Below are positions 1 through 14,019 of a DNA stretch of 64,000 nucleotides, in pieces. Under the pieces are notes generated by a model. That model saw only the letters and a list, made by a program, of their open reading frames with translations. It made no database searches and was not told where the DNA came from. Position 1 is the first letter of the stretch; each line of letters opens with the position of its first letter. The translations under genes were made by a program, and so were the position numbers. Origin of the DNA: Culex pipiens pallens (taxonomy: Eukaryota; Arthropoda; Insecta; Diptera; Culicidae); the NCBI RefSeq assembly GCF_016801865.2, contig NC_068939.1, forward strand, positions 181,008,034-181,072,033, given 5' to 3'.

Positions 1-1235
1 AATTCCCGAGATCGCATAACAGCTGGGAAGAGATGAGGCAAATCGGAGGATGCTGGCAGAGAACAAAAAAAAACACATTAAATAAACGAAGTGTGTGCAC
101 AGAACGATTCTCGTCGAGGGAGTACGAATGAAATATGTTTTTCGTTACTCATTTTTACGAAGGCAAACTCTTCCACTCTCTCTCTTTCACTCTGGCCCAT
201 TATCAAACCGTTTTGCAGCTCAATTTTAAATACTCATGCACATGATATTGGCATACTCTGAGGAAAGAGGAGGTTTTGCAATTAATTTTTATTAACGAGC
301 ATGCGTTCTCGTCCCTCTCTCGCTTGCTCCTGGTTTGAACTGCCGAATTGACCTTTTTGTGTTGTTGTGTTGCATATTATTTTGCATGAGCGTGAGAGCG
401 AGAGGGTGCAAACAGTTGCAGTTGTCATTTCGCGCGCGCGGTCGCGAATTAAAATAAAATTATTAATTAATGTTTTATTTGCAGGTCGTCGACGTTGTTT
501 TTTATGTTGGTTCGGGCTTGATTGCACCCTCACGCGGTTGCACTTGCACTCCGTGCTGGGTTCTTGGTAGCGTCACGGTGCAGCGAAGAAGTGTAGCGCT
601 CCTTTTGGGGCTCAAGGAAGACGACCGCCAACGTGTCCTTACGTGGTCTTCGTGGGAGGTCTCAGAACGCCATGACCACCCTGTTCTCATCGCGCGCGCT
701 CAAAGATCATTCTGATAACGATGCCGGCCGGCACAAAGACGAACACTCTCAGAGCCGACTACGATGTCCAAGGAGGAGGGAGAGAGGATTCGCCGCCTGG
801 TTTGAGGAGAAACCCAACGAGAATCATCTTCACCTTCTCAGTGTGTTCTTGTCCCAGCTCAAGTGTGTTCAATTCAGGCAGACCCAGAAAAAATAAATAA
901 AATAAAATAAAATAAAATAAAAACCGTAACCGAGAGAAAGTCGGGGGGGCAGCACAAAAACACGCCCAAGTTCGTCGCGCCCATCAAATACGCCTTGAAA
1001 TTTACGTTCGTAACGGGAGCGCAGCGTTCGCAGCAGGTCGGTCGCCCGTTCAACGCCTCCCTCGTCGTGGTTTGCTGCCGTGCAGAGGGAAGAGCGAACG
1101 GGGCAGTGTTGCCGATGGGAAAGCGATAAGGAGTGGTGCCGGTTTGGGTGGAAATTTTTGTTTGTGGGAAGTTTTTGCAGACTAAATAAAGATTGTTTAA
1201 TTTTGCAAATCCTTTTTAGAAGTTTGCGGCACTAG
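1..1235. other. Gene-free stretch with AATAA microsatellite
   Basis: I recognise no gene here. Around 420-890 the sequence is GC-rich with short open frames but no known protein signature. It ends in an A-rich run with repeated AAAAT units at about 888-925, which could be the tail of an old retroposed sequence. From 926 to 1160 there is further GC-rich unique-looking DNA. A T-rich stretch followed by CAG at about 470-484 resembles a splice acceptor, so an exon of an unseen gene cannot be excluded. Confidence 0.4.
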
Positions 1236-1237
1236 CC

Positions 1238-1424
1238 ATTACAGTAAAAATTGTGTGAATTTGGAAGGTGTTATTATGGATGGTTGAATATTGCCGCTTT
1301 TATTATGTAATTTTACATCAATTCTAAGAGGTGAAATTATACATTTTCTGATGTAAAATTACTCATTTTTTCTGAAATAAAAGATGTTCCCCATTCCCAG
1401 ATGTAATAGATTTTACTGTGTTGT
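1238..1424. mobile_element. Small MITE-like element
   Basis: The stretch is bounded by inverted ACAGTAAAA and TTTTACTGT and is rich in TGTAATTTTACA-type words, typical of short non-autonomous inverted-repeat elements in mosquitoes. Similar TTACATCA-rich sequence appears inside the element at 16.3-17.25 kb. The terminal repeat is only about 9 bp and I see no clear target duplication, so family and ends are uncertain. Confidence 0.35.
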
Positions 1425-1489
1425 TATAGATAGTTCCTTAAAAATGCCTCAAACAATCAGGGGATAACTTAACACATTTGGGTTCCAAA

Positions 1490-1700
1490 GCCCTATGAAA
1501 TTACGCTCAACCTCTGGTGGTTGGTCACTTTATCGTTTGACACTTTTTAGTTCGAACCCAGCTAATTTGACAAAGTCAAACATAAAATAGACGAACTGTC
1601 ACTTTTTACACGGGACTCACACTTACTATCAAACCTAACGATTGGTAGTAGGTGTGAGCTCTTTGTAAAGAGTGTATTCATATACAAAGGTCAAGGTATT
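1490..1700. repeat. Imperfect hairpin
   Basis: A 17-base arm starting CTCACACTTACT at about 1617 pairs, with two mismatches, with its reverse complement ending at about 1660, across a short loop. Flanking words such as TTTGACACTTTTTAG and GACGAACTGTCACTTTTT suggest a degenerate inverted-repeat element. No coding signal is present. Confidence 0.3.
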
Positions 1701-1852
1701 TCGAAAAATGATTCTGATAACTTTTGCTTTACTCACCTTACTTCTACTTACTTTATATAAATGCTCTTGAAATTATATCATTTTTGTTGAATATGCTTCA
1801 GATAAAATCGAAGCTCAACCATTTCGTTTAATTTATCTTCATGTTCCGTGTC

Positions 1853-1960
1853 AAACACCATGAATTTTGATATCCATATTGCTCAAACTTGTATAGCAGT
1901 CTCTCCAGATTGTGACCATTTCTGTCCGAATGCCACTTCCGGTCAAATGCATGAAACTAC
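1853..1960 (-). repeat. Solitary decayed unit of the 141-bp satellite
   Basis: The words CACCATGAATTTTGATA, CCATATTG and a following GCCACTTCCGG match, in order, the core of the ~141-bp satellite that forms the arrays at 49.3-63.8 kb and, more distantly, at 8.6-12.2 kb. Only one degraded unit is present. It shows that the family is dispersed as well as tandem. Confidence 0.5.
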
Positions 1961-2235
1961 ACAAAAATCTGAATCCTCGAAAAAGTTTCAAGATATTTGT
2001 GGATGGCGCCATAAAATTAAGAGATTAGTTTTTTACATAGCCTGGAATGTTACCCGGACCTAGATCCCCATGCCACCATAAATCATCGCTGCTTCCGCAA
2101 GGCAGTGATTTCATAAGATCGATTACAATTGATAAATTTAGTGATGGAGCACTGTAAAACATAGATACGGCGCTAAGTGTACTGCTTTTACTGAACCCCG
2201 TTCAAGTTTTAGTATTCTTGCAACCTTTCCACTGA

Positions 2236-3197
2236 ATGGTTTGTTCTAATTTCAAAATCATGTTACCAACTGCATTTTTAGTTGGTTTGCTACTAATAAG
2301 CACTTTTGCAACCGAAAAGAGTGCCCGCATTTTCGGCGGTGCCCAGGTTCAACCCGGTGAACTTCCGTTCAACGCACTCATCGAGCTCACCAAGCAGGAC
2401 AACTCGGTCCGAACCTCGTGCGGTTCCGTGCTGTCCATGCAGTGGATCCTGACCAGTTCCAGTTCCGTCCAGCAGGATTCGACCCGTCCCGGGGCGTTTA
2501 CGGTGCACGCCGGAAAGTACGACCTGTTACAGCGGGAAGGCAGCGAACAGTCCCGGTCTGTGCAGCGGGTGCTTTGCCACCCGGAGTTTGACGGTTCGGT
2601 TGAGGGTCATAACGATATCGCGCTGCTCTTGCTGGCACAGTCGTTGAGCTTTAACGACTACGTTCAACCTGTTGCGCTGGAGACTAACGGGTTGGTCTAC
2701 CCGACTGGAGTGGCCACGGTCTCTGGGTATGGTTCGATCCGGGCCGATGGGAGTAAGGCTAGTTATTTGACGGTGAGTGATTGGTATTTCAGCGGTTCTG
2801 CCCTTTTGACGTGTATATTGTATTTCAGAGATGGTCAGTTACTATTATGGCGCCGGAGGTTTGCATCGCTACTCTTGCCTCTTCCAACTTGTCCTTGTTC
2901 TGCACGGATCCGGCCACCTGTGAAGGAGATTGGGGAGCACCCCTGGTGCAGCGTCGTGGCGACCAGTGGGTCCAAATTGGCCTGATGTCTTCCGGAACGC
3001 AGTGTGTCTTCTTTGGTCCACCGACGTATTACACCCACGTGGCCAGGTTCTTCAGCTGGATCAACGAAACGATTTCGATTCCCGTTGCGGATGAACCTGA
3101 CGGAGCGGTGCGACCAGTGAGCGGGGTGCTACTGATTGGGGCCCTCTTCACGGCGACGCTTTACTATCTTACTCACAAACAATACATCACGCAGTAG
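2236..3197 (+). CDS. Catalytically dead serine protease homologue, C-terminally anchored
   Basis: Two exons (2236-2772 and 2829-3197) are joined in phase 0 across a 56-bp GTGAGT...TTTCAG intron to give 301 residues. A signal peptide (about 1-25) and short pro-segment lead to the chymotrypsin-fold start IFGG at residue 32. The catalytic Asp is kept in HNDIALL (D127). The histidine motif TAAHC reads TSSSS (S76 for His, S77 for Cys) and the serine motif GDSGGP reads GDWGAP (W214 for Ser). Hydrolysis should therefore be impossible, and the fold probably serves binding or regulation, as in insect serine protease homologues. No clip domain is seen. The last about 27 residues are hydrophobic (about 275-294) with an 8-residue tail, suggesting a GPI signal or tail anchor. 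The gene converges on the protease gene downstream. I see no clear TATA box. Confidence 0.85.
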
Positions 3198-5475
3198 GCT
3201 TTGACATGTGTAAACAATGCGTCACTTTGATCAAATGTGTAATCGGTCTTTCACTATCTATCACTGCCAAACCGTTTCCAAACCATCAATCTAATTTGCA
3301 TCTTTCCCACTGACCTGTCTTTGAGTGCTCGTGCCCCTCCGAATTCCTGAAGTCCTATTCAAATTTTATAATAATTTGCATACAAGCGATGTGTGCGCTT
3401 CTCGCTTGGCCGGGGGCACCCGAAAAAAATCCCACCAATCCGAACTAGCTCTCGCTTGCTCACTCACTCACCCACTCACGGTGCGCGCTCATCGCGAACC
3501 TCTCGTCGACTCACACACCCATCTCGTCATGCTGCTATCTCACTCTGGCTGCCGGGATCAAGCACGAGGTGTGAAGCAACACACACCATGCGCTTGCCTG
3601 GGGATGACTGCTGGAAAGTATGCGTTCCTGGACGGGCGAATTCGAGTTCGAACATGTGCTCGTCGAGTAGTCCTCGTTCACGACTCACACACGAGGCGCA
3701 CGACGACGCGGCGGACACACATCGGCAACAGAGGATGAGCTACTTGAGTTTTGAGAGACGCCTACTCTGTTTGAAATGTCAAGTTTGTCATAAAACTTAT
3801 TTACGTTCAGAATTTGTAAATTTTCGATTTAAAATAAAAGTTTTTTAATGTCATAAAATTGCTTTTAAGGTTGTCTAAAATTCTGAAGGTGCGTCTGAAC
3901 TCCTTAAGAAAATAGCTTGTAATAGAGAAATAATTAGTTTTACAGTTTCTCAAAATGTTTAAATGTAGTTTGTGTTAAAAATTTAAAACCTCCAAAACAA
4001 AACAAAGCAGAAATCTCGCCACAAGGGGTCCAACACATCCCTGCCGTTGCCAGAGAACCATGACCATCGGCAACAGCGGTCCGCTTGACGCAGGGGCCAA
4101 TTTCGACATCGCTCGTCGGGGTAGCAGTGCCAGGATCACAGCAAGCCACGAAGGCAAGCAACTGACTCGTCAAGAAGCGGTATCGAATCGTCAACGCAAA
4201 CAAACATCAAAGAAACCAAACAACAACACCACACTCATAGCAACAATACAAAACTCGAAACAACAAAGTAACTCGAATCGAACAGGAGGCCGAACCGACG
4301 CAGTAGGCCTCTCGCACCCGATGGCCTGCAGAGTTCTTTGACCCCAGGCCCAGAACCACTTCCTTCGAATGCTGCGCTTTTGCTAATCGTCCCCGGTTCG
4401 CGAAGTTCAAGTAGAAGAGTTTCGTCGCACTCGGTCGGAATGACCGGAAGTAAGTCGACTAATGTGTGTGCGGTGAGCGTGAGGCGCTGCTGCAACTGCG
4501 AAGCAGTTTCGCAGTGTTGGCTTTGGCCCTCGCCAAGATTGTTGACCCCTTGCGACGGCGGCTTGCTACGATTGTCCGTCACCAATGTCTGAGAAAGAGA
4601 GAAGTGAAATTCATCCCCTCCAGATTGTAACAGAGTCTCAGAAGTGCGTACAGGTCGCGTGCGCGTCTTGGTGACAACGGTGTGATCTCGGTATCTCGCC
4701 TGCCGGAGCTCCTCCTGTCCAGAGCGCCGGCGAATCGCGTGTGCGATGTCTTTGAACTCACTCGGGCCACAGTGGTCCGAACGCCGGTAGTCTTCTCGAA
4801 AATGAGCGTTGCCAGTGGCAGCTTCGCATGAATCGCAGTAGGTTTCCCAAAAAACCCGCACAGGTCAACCATACATGAAGCCACGAAATAGTCGTGGTTT
4901 CCGAAGAAACCCGCCACAAATCGTCGAAACTCCGTTCAAGGTGTCGCCCCGCCAGTAGGCGACGACGCAAAAAGTCTCTCACGGGAAGGACCCCCTGCCG
5001 CAAACGCGACCGATAGAAACCGGGACCGCCTACTTAGATCGCCAATAGAAACGCGGCATTCCCGAACGATTCCCGGGGCCGCCAGCCGGGCCCGACTTCG
5101 TGGGATGATTCATTTTCCAGCAAAATTGAAATCGACACACCAAGAACCAAGAACGCTACGCAGGTGGAATTCCATGCCGGGTTTAACGCAGGTTTTAAAT
5201 GATATCAACCGTTACCAGCCAAAGTCGAGACTTGGTCGAGAACGACGTTAAGTTCTTTTGGAATGACCTCTTTTTGTTTCTGCTGCTGGGTGCTCGCGCT
5301 TGGACGAGTGAACTCGGAACTGTACAAGCAGCAGCTGCTGCTGTGTATCGAAGTAGCCCTGAAAATATAGAACAATCCAAGACGCAGCCCTCATACTGGC
5401 CAGGCATACTTCGATGTTTTCAACGGAGAGTTGACTCTTTGACATGGTTGACTAAAATGCACAAGTCATGTGTAC
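3198..5475. other. Gene-free interval between convergent protease genes
   Basis: GC-rich, CpG-containing DNA lies at about 3380-3740 and 4000-5190, separated by an AT-rich stretch. Short open frames exist on both strands but none shows a recognisable domain. The GC-rich block at about 3978-5199 is edged by ATTTAAAACCT and its inverse AGGTTTTAAAT, which could mark an old mobile element or solo LTR, though no target duplication was found. A CAG/CTG-rich word occurs near 5325-5345. Confidence 0.35.
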
Positions 5476-5481
5476 TTTATT
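5476..5481 (-). promoter_or_regulatory. Poly(A) signal of the - strand protease gene
   Basis: AATAAA on the - strand lies 61 bases past the TAG stop (5542-5544) of the serine protease gene, a normal spacing for a 3' UTR. Confidence 0.65.
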
Positions 5482-5541
5482 ACTGAATTATTCTTAAAAT
5501 ATTTGTTGAAATTCTTCACGTTACTTTCAAACCTCACAATC

Positions 5542-7673
<2,132 letters not shown>

Positions 7674-8395
7674 CTGAATTGGGGATAGAATAAGCACAAT
7701 TTATAAGATATTTCACTACAAATGTGGAATAATCAAAATAGACATTTCGTCGTAGTCGTGCTATTTTGTCGCACGTTCATTTAGTCTCAAATTGAGTTAG
7801 TAACGCCATTTTGTGCAGCTCATAATGCCTCACCTTTTGACCTTCACAGATCCCCAAAATTCGATATCAATCCTCTTCATATGAAAAAAATTTCAATCTT
7901 GTCGTGCTATCTTGACACACCATAAAAATTGCTGTATGTGCGCCAAAGAATTTCAGGTCAGAATGCGTTTGACACACGTACATGCCCGAATACCGTAAAC
8001 GTTTGTTATTATAACTCGGGATTCCGGTAACCGAATTTGACCAAATTTGGGGACAATGCACAGAATGGTCAACCAAACAAATGTGCGCTGTTTCCAAGAT
8101 AAATCTACCTAAAGTATGAAATTTGATATTTTTTTGAATTTTTGACAAAGAACTTTGTCCTAAGGTTTCTATACGGGGTGTCAATCCAAAATTTTCGCGA
8201 AGCGAAAACGTTACGTGACGAATTCCCCTCTCGGCAAATTTCCCCTCTTTTTGGTGCACGCTGGTTGGTTGAACAAACGTTTCCCAATCAGTCAATATAG
8301 AGACGTGAGATTGATGTATCTAAAATCACCCCCACTCTACCTCATAATTTTCGGATCGTCGACGCGGCAAAAAGCGAATAAGGAGATGTAGGAGA
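7674..8395. repeat. Intronic dispersed repeat
   Basis: No gene is seen. The block 7755-7875 (containing TTTTGTGCAGCTC, TTTTGACCTT and AAAATTCGAT) is clearly homologous, in the same orientation, to 29771-29897. It is therefore a dispersed repeat of unknown class. The remainder is AT-rich and turns GC-rich near 8400, where the satellite begins. Confidence 0.5.
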
Positions 8396-8609
8396 ATGGG
8401 TGCAAAGAGGCGGGGCATACGTCCCCGATCTAAATTAACAAAACTCGGCTCGGTCGGTCCCGGAAATTCAGTCTGTTGCTGGCCGTCGACGAGAACACAT
8501 CAGCAGCAGATGGCCTGGTGGCCCGTTTGCAGACGGCCTGGAGGCCCGGGAGCAGATAGCCTGGAGGCATGGACACGCCAAGACATGCCAGCCGGCATGA
8601 GCGGGAATT

Positions 8610-11600
8610 GGAATTGGCCACCACTTGGAGTGGCCGGAGTCCCCGGCGGGTGTTCCGATAGGGGACTTTTCCCGAACCATAAGAGTTGGGGCAATATGGG
8701 TATCAAACTTTAGGGTTTTTGATACTGGACATGACATTTGACATTTCGGCAGTAGTGGCCACAATCCGGAGTGGCCGGAGGCCCCGCGGATGTTCCGATG
8801 GGGGGACATTTGCCGAACCATAAGAGTTGGTACAATATGGGTATCAAACTTTAGGGTTTTTGATACTGGACATGAAATTTGACATTTCGGCAGTAGTGGC
8901 CACCACCTGGAGTGGCCGGAGGCCCCGGGGATGTTCCGATGGGGGGACATTTGACGAACCATAAGAGTTGGGGCAATATGGGTATCAAACTTTAGGGTTT
9001 TTGATACTGGATATGAAATTTGACATTTCGGCAGTAGTGGCCACCACCTGGAGTGGCCGGAGGCCCCGGGGATGTTCCGATGGGGGGACATTTGACGAAC
9101 CATAAGAGTTGGGGCAATATGGGTATCAAACTTTAGGGTTTTTGATACTGGACATGAAATTTGACATTTCGGCAGTAGTGGCCACAATCCGGAGTGGCCG
9201 GAGGCCCCGGGGATGTTCCGATGGGGGGACATTTGATGAACCATAAGAGTTGGGGCAATATGGGTATCAAACTTTAGGGTTTTTGATACTGGATATGAAA
9301 TTTGACATTTCGGCAGTAGTGGCCACAATCCGGAGTGGCCGGAGGCCCCGCGGATGTTCCGATGGGGGGACATTTGCCGAACCATAAGAGTTGGGGCAAT
9401 ATGGGTATCAAACTTTAGGGTTTTTGATACTGGACATGAAATTTGACATTTCGGCAGTAGTGGCCACAATCCGGAGTGGCCGGAGGCCCCGCGGATGTTC
9501 CGATGGGGGAACATTTGCCGAACCATAAGAGTTGGGGCAATATGGGTATCAAACTGTAGGGTTTTTGATACTGGACATGAAATTTGACATTTCGGCAGTA
9601 GTGGCCACAATCCGGAGTGGCCGGAGGCCCCGGGGATGTTCCGATGGGGGGACATTTGACGAACCATAAGAGTTGGGGCAATATGGGTATCAAACTTTAG
9701 GGTTTTTGATACTGGATATGAAATTTGACATTTCGGCAGTAGTGGCCACAATCCGGAGTGGCCGGAGGCCCCGCGGATGTTCCGATGGGGGGACATTTGC
9801 CGAACCATAAGAGTTGGGGCAATATGGGTATCAAACTTTAGGGTTTTTGATACTGGACATGAAATTTGACATTTCGGCAGTAGTGGCCACAATCCGGAGT
9901 GGCCGGAGGCCCCGCGGATGTTCCGATGGGGGAACATTTGCCGAACCATAAGAGTTGGGGCAATATGGGTATCAAACTGTAGGGTTTTTGATACTGGACA
10001 TGAAATTTGACATTTCGGCAGTAGTGGCCACAATCCGGAGTGGCCGGAGGCCCCGGGGATGTTCCGATGGGGGGACATTTGACGAACCATAAGAGTTGGG
10101 GCAATATGGGTATCAAACTTTAGGGTTTTTGATACTGGACATGACATTTGACATTTCCGCAGTAGTGGCCACAATCCGGAGTGGCCGGAGGACCCGCGGG
10201 TGTTCCGATGGGGGGACATTTGCCGAACCATAAGAGTTGGGGCAATATGGGTATCAAACTTTAGGGTTTTTGATACTGGACATGAAATTTGACATTTCGG
10301 CAGTAGTGGCCACCACCTGGAGTGGCCGGAGGCCCCGGGGATGTTCCGATGGGGGGACATTTGACGAACCATAAGAGTTGGGGCAATATGCTGGACATGA
10401 AATTTGACATTTCGGCAGTAGTGGCCACAATCCGGAGTGGCCGGAGGCCCCGGGGATGTTCCGATGGGGGACATTTGACGAACCATAAGAGTTGGGGCAA
10501 TATGGGTATCAAACTTTAGGGTTTTTGATACTGGATATGAAATTTGACATTTCGGCAGTAGTGGCCACAATCCGGAGTGGCCGGAGGCCCCGCGGATGTT
10601 CCGATGGGGGGACATTTGCCGAACCATAAGAGTTGGGGCAATATGGGTATCAAACTTTAGGGTTTTTGATACTGGACATGAAATTTGACATTTCGGCAGT
10701 AGTGGCCACCACCTGGAGTGGCCGGAGGCCCCGGGGATGTTCCGATGGGGGGACATTTGACGAACCATAAGAGTTGGGGCAATATGGGTATCAAACTTTA
10801 GGGTTTTTGATACTGGACATGAAATTTGACATTTCGGCAGTAGTGGCCACCACCTGGAGTGGCCGGAGGCCCCGGGGATGTTCCGATGGGGGGACATTTG
10901 ACGAACCATAAGAGTTGGGGCAATATGGGTATCAAACTTTAGGGTTTTTGATACTGGACATGAAATTTGACATTTCGGCAGTAGTGGCCACCACCTGGAG
11001 TGGCCGGAGGCCCCGGGGATGTTCCGATGGGGGGACATTTGACGAACCATAAGAGTTGGGGCAATATGGGTATCAAACTTTAGGGTTTTTGATACTGGAT
11101 ATGAAATTTAACATTTCGGCAGTAGTGGCCACAATCCGGAGTGGCCGGAGGCCCCGGGGATGTTCCGATGGGGGGACATTTGCCGAACCATAAGAGTTGA
11201 GGCAATATGGGTATCAAACTTTAGGGTTTTTGATACTGGATATGAAATTTGACATTTCGGCAGTAGTGGCCACAATCCGGAGTGGCCGGAGGCCCCGCGG
11301 ATGTTCCGATGGGGGAACATTTGCCGAACCATAAGAGTTGGGGCAATATGGGTATCAAACTGTAGGGTTTTTGATACTGCACATGAAATTTGACATTTTG
11401 GCAGTAGTGGCCACCACCTGGAGTGGCCGGAGGCCCCGGGGATTTTCCGATAGGGGGACATTTGCCGAACCATAAGAGTTGGGGCAATATGGGTATCAAA
11501 CTTTAGGGTTTTTGATACTGGATATGAAATTTAACATTTCGGCAGTAGTGGCCACAATCCGGAGTGGCCGGAGGCCCCGGGGATGTTCCGATGGGGGGAC

Positions 11601-12240
11601 ATTTGCCGAACCATAAGAGTTGGGGCAATATGGGTATCAAACTTTAGGGTTTTTGCCGAACCATAAGAGTTGGGCCAATATGGGTATCAAACTTTAGGGT
11701 TTTTGATACTGGATATGAAATTTGACATTTCGGCAGTAGTGGCCACAATCCGGAGTGGCCGGAGGCCCCGCGGGTGTTCCGATGGGGGGACATTTGCGGA
11801 ACCATAAGAGTTGGGGCAATATGGGTATCAAACTTTAAGGTTTTTGATACTGAACATGAAATTTGACATTTCGGCAGTAGTGGCCACAATACGGAGTGGC
11901 CGAAGGCCCCGCGGATGTTCCAATGGGGGACATTTGCGGAACCATTAGAGTTGGGGCAATATGGGTATCAAACTTTAGGGTTTTTGATAGTGGACATGAA
12001 ATTTGATATTTCAGCAGTAGTGGCCACAATCCGGAGTGGCCGGAGGCCCCGGGGATGTTCCGATGGGGGGACATTTGCCGAATCATAAGAGTTGGGGCAA
12101 TATGGGTATTAAACTTTATGGATTTTGATACTGGACATGAAATTTGAAATTTCGGCAGTAGTGGCCACACTTCGAAGTGGCCGGAGGCCCCGGGGATGTT
12201 CCGATGGGGGGACATTTGCCGAACCATAAGAGTTGGGGAA
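8610..12240. repeat. Tandem 141-bp satellite array, subfamily 1
   Basis: About 25-26 head-to-tail units of 141 bp, each containing GGAGTGGCCGGAGGCCCC, GAACCATAAGAGTTGGGGC, AATATGGGTATCAAACTT and TTTTTGATACTGGA. Because 141 is divisible by three and the - strand frame lacks stops, long apparent frames (860 residues) run through it; these are artefacts. A three-unit block is duplicated exactly 423 bp apart (units around 9415-9693 and 9838-10116). One unit lacks about 34 bp near 10390 and a partial unit is inserted near 11655. The core matches the 49.3-63.8 kb arrays. The region 8470-8610 just left is GC-rich and unlike the unit. Confidence 0.95.
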
Positions 12241-12590
12241 AAATGACTGTTAAACTTCTGAAATCTGTTTCTGGAAATTTAGAATAACTATTTCGTAATC
12301 AATTAGAGCCCTGAATAGGGTAGTTCAGCTCCACTTGCAATTTTCATCCCCTTAGTTCGATAGGACGTTGATATTATGTCTTAAAACTTTACAAATCAAA
12401 CAGCCTGTTTCAGAGCCACGAAATAGACCACAAATGAGTTGTCTAGTGTAATTATAAAGGAATCATGGGGAAATTTGGATCGGACGTTCTAATCGAAAAT
12501 TTCAACAATCATCTAGCAAAGTTCTTTGTCATACTGGTCATGTGTAACATAACCACCTGCACCTTTTAGTTCTATTTCACAATTTCACAT
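12241..12590. other. AT-rich spacer
   Basis: No gene, RNA or repeat is recognised between the satellite and the AT-rich higher-order repeat. Confidence 0.4.
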
Positions 12591-13492
12591 TTCAGGCCCA
12601 TTTGCTTAGAATTTATGATTTAGGTAATATTTTCATCAGAAAAATTAAAACAATCAACAAAAAAAATCCTGAAATTTTTAAACAAAATGTGTCTACTTGG
12701 TTTATGGATGGCCCCTTTGCTTAAAATGTATAATTTAAATAATATTTTCATCAAAAAAAAAATTGAAATGCATGTAATATTTTTACCAAAAATATATTAG
12801 AAAAAATCCGGAAATAAAAAAAAATGTCTACGTGGTAAATGCATGGCCCTTTGCTTAGAATTTATAATTTAGGTAATATTTTCATCAGAAAAATTAAAAC
12901 AGTCAACAACAAAAAAATCCTGAAATTTTTTAACAACATTTGTCTACGTGGTCCATGGATGGCCCCCTTTGCTTATATTGTATAATTTAAATTAAATATA
13001 TTTTCATCAGAAAAAAAATTCACAAATTTAAAATGCAGGTAATATTTTTACAAAAAAAAAATTATGCAAAAATATAAAAAATACGGAAATCAAAAAAATG
13101 TCAACGTGGTTGATGCATTGCCCCTTTGCTTAGAATTAATATTTTAGGTTATATTTTTATCAGAAAAATTAAAACCATCAACAACAAAAAAATCCTGAAC
13201 TTTTTAACAAAATGTGTCTACGTGGTTTATGGATGGCCCCTTGCTTAAAATGAATAGTTTAATTAATATTTTCATCAGAAAAAAAACAAAATAATCTCGA
13301 ATTTTAGATAAAGGTAATATTTTAACCCCGGAAATTGAAAAAAAATATGTCTACGTGGCTTATGGATGGCCCCTTTGCTTAAAATGTATAATATAAATAA
13401 TATTTTTATCCGAAAAATTAGAAAAAAAACTTGAAATTTCAACAATTGTGTCAACGTGGTTTATGGATGGCCCTTTTGCTTGGTCAAGGCTC
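12591..13492. repeat. AT-rich tandem repeat with alternating unit types
   Basis: The word GGCCCCTTTGCTTA recurs eight times, at about 12595, 12710, 12845, 12960, 13110, 13235, 13368 and 13468. Two unit types alternate: one continues AGAATTTATAATTTAGG and the other AAAATGTATAATTTAAA. Most copies are preceded by GTCTACGTGGTTTATGGAT. The basic unit is about 115-150 bp and the A+B pair about 250-265 bp, a small higher-order repeat with substantial divergence. Confidence 0.7.
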
Positions 13493-13753
13493 AAAAATTT
13501 TCTTTTATAATTTTATAAAACTTATCAAAAGACCAATTTTTTTTAAGATAGTGTTTATGCTGAGATTTTTCAGCCTTTGTTGTGACCTAGCCTTTCGCAT
13601 AAAATTTAACTTGCACTGTTTCGCGATATTTGAGATCTAACTTAGCTTATTTTCAACCTTAAAATGGCTATTACTTTTGACCGTTGAGTCCAGCGTATGT
13701 GTTTTTAGAGTTCTAAAAGTGCTAGGAACATGATCTTTGGAGCTTCCATAGTC

Positions 13754-13932
13754 AAAAAAAAAATTGCACATTTTTTCCACGTTTTTCAAAAATTCAGATT
13801 TTTGTGAAAAAAGCAACAATGCCAAATGAATTTTGACTTGTTCCATACAAGTCAAAATTCATTTGGCATTGTTTCTTTTTCACAAAAATCTGAATTTTTG
13901 AAAAACGTGGAAAAAATGTGCATTTTTTTTTT
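13754..13932. repeat. Near-perfect hairpin, about 86-bp arms
   Basis: The left arm 13754-13840 is the reverse complement of 13848-13932 with only a few differences, separated by a 7-base loop. Both arms carry CAATGCCAAATGAATTTTGA or its inverse. The size and near-zero loop suggest a hairpin MITE or a recent inverted duplication. No coding function. Confidence 0.85.
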
Positions 13933-14019
13933 ACTTTATTATAATATGGCTGTTTTAATCTTTCTTTTATCTTTCTTTTTTAATCTTTGTAGGAAATTTT
14001 CTGACTTTTTACAAATATT

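Noticed and set aside
1848..2063. 71-residue frame starting MSNTMNFDIHIAQ
   Set aside because: It lies on a decayed satellite unit; the same words form frames in the arrays at 49-63 kb.
3978..5199. Solo LTR or DNA transposon
   Set aside because: Edges show short inverted ATTTAAAACCT words but no target duplication, no TG...CA edges and no second copy in the window.
7867..8295. 142-residue frame on - as the 5' part of the protease gene
   Set aside because: No signal peptide or protease similarity, and part of the region is a dispersed repeat also found at 29.8 kb.
8468..11050. 860-residue open frame on - and related frames in the satellite
   Set aside because: It is the 47-codon translation of a 141-bp tandem repeat repeated many times; length divisible by three keeps it open. 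No start signal, splice or domain.
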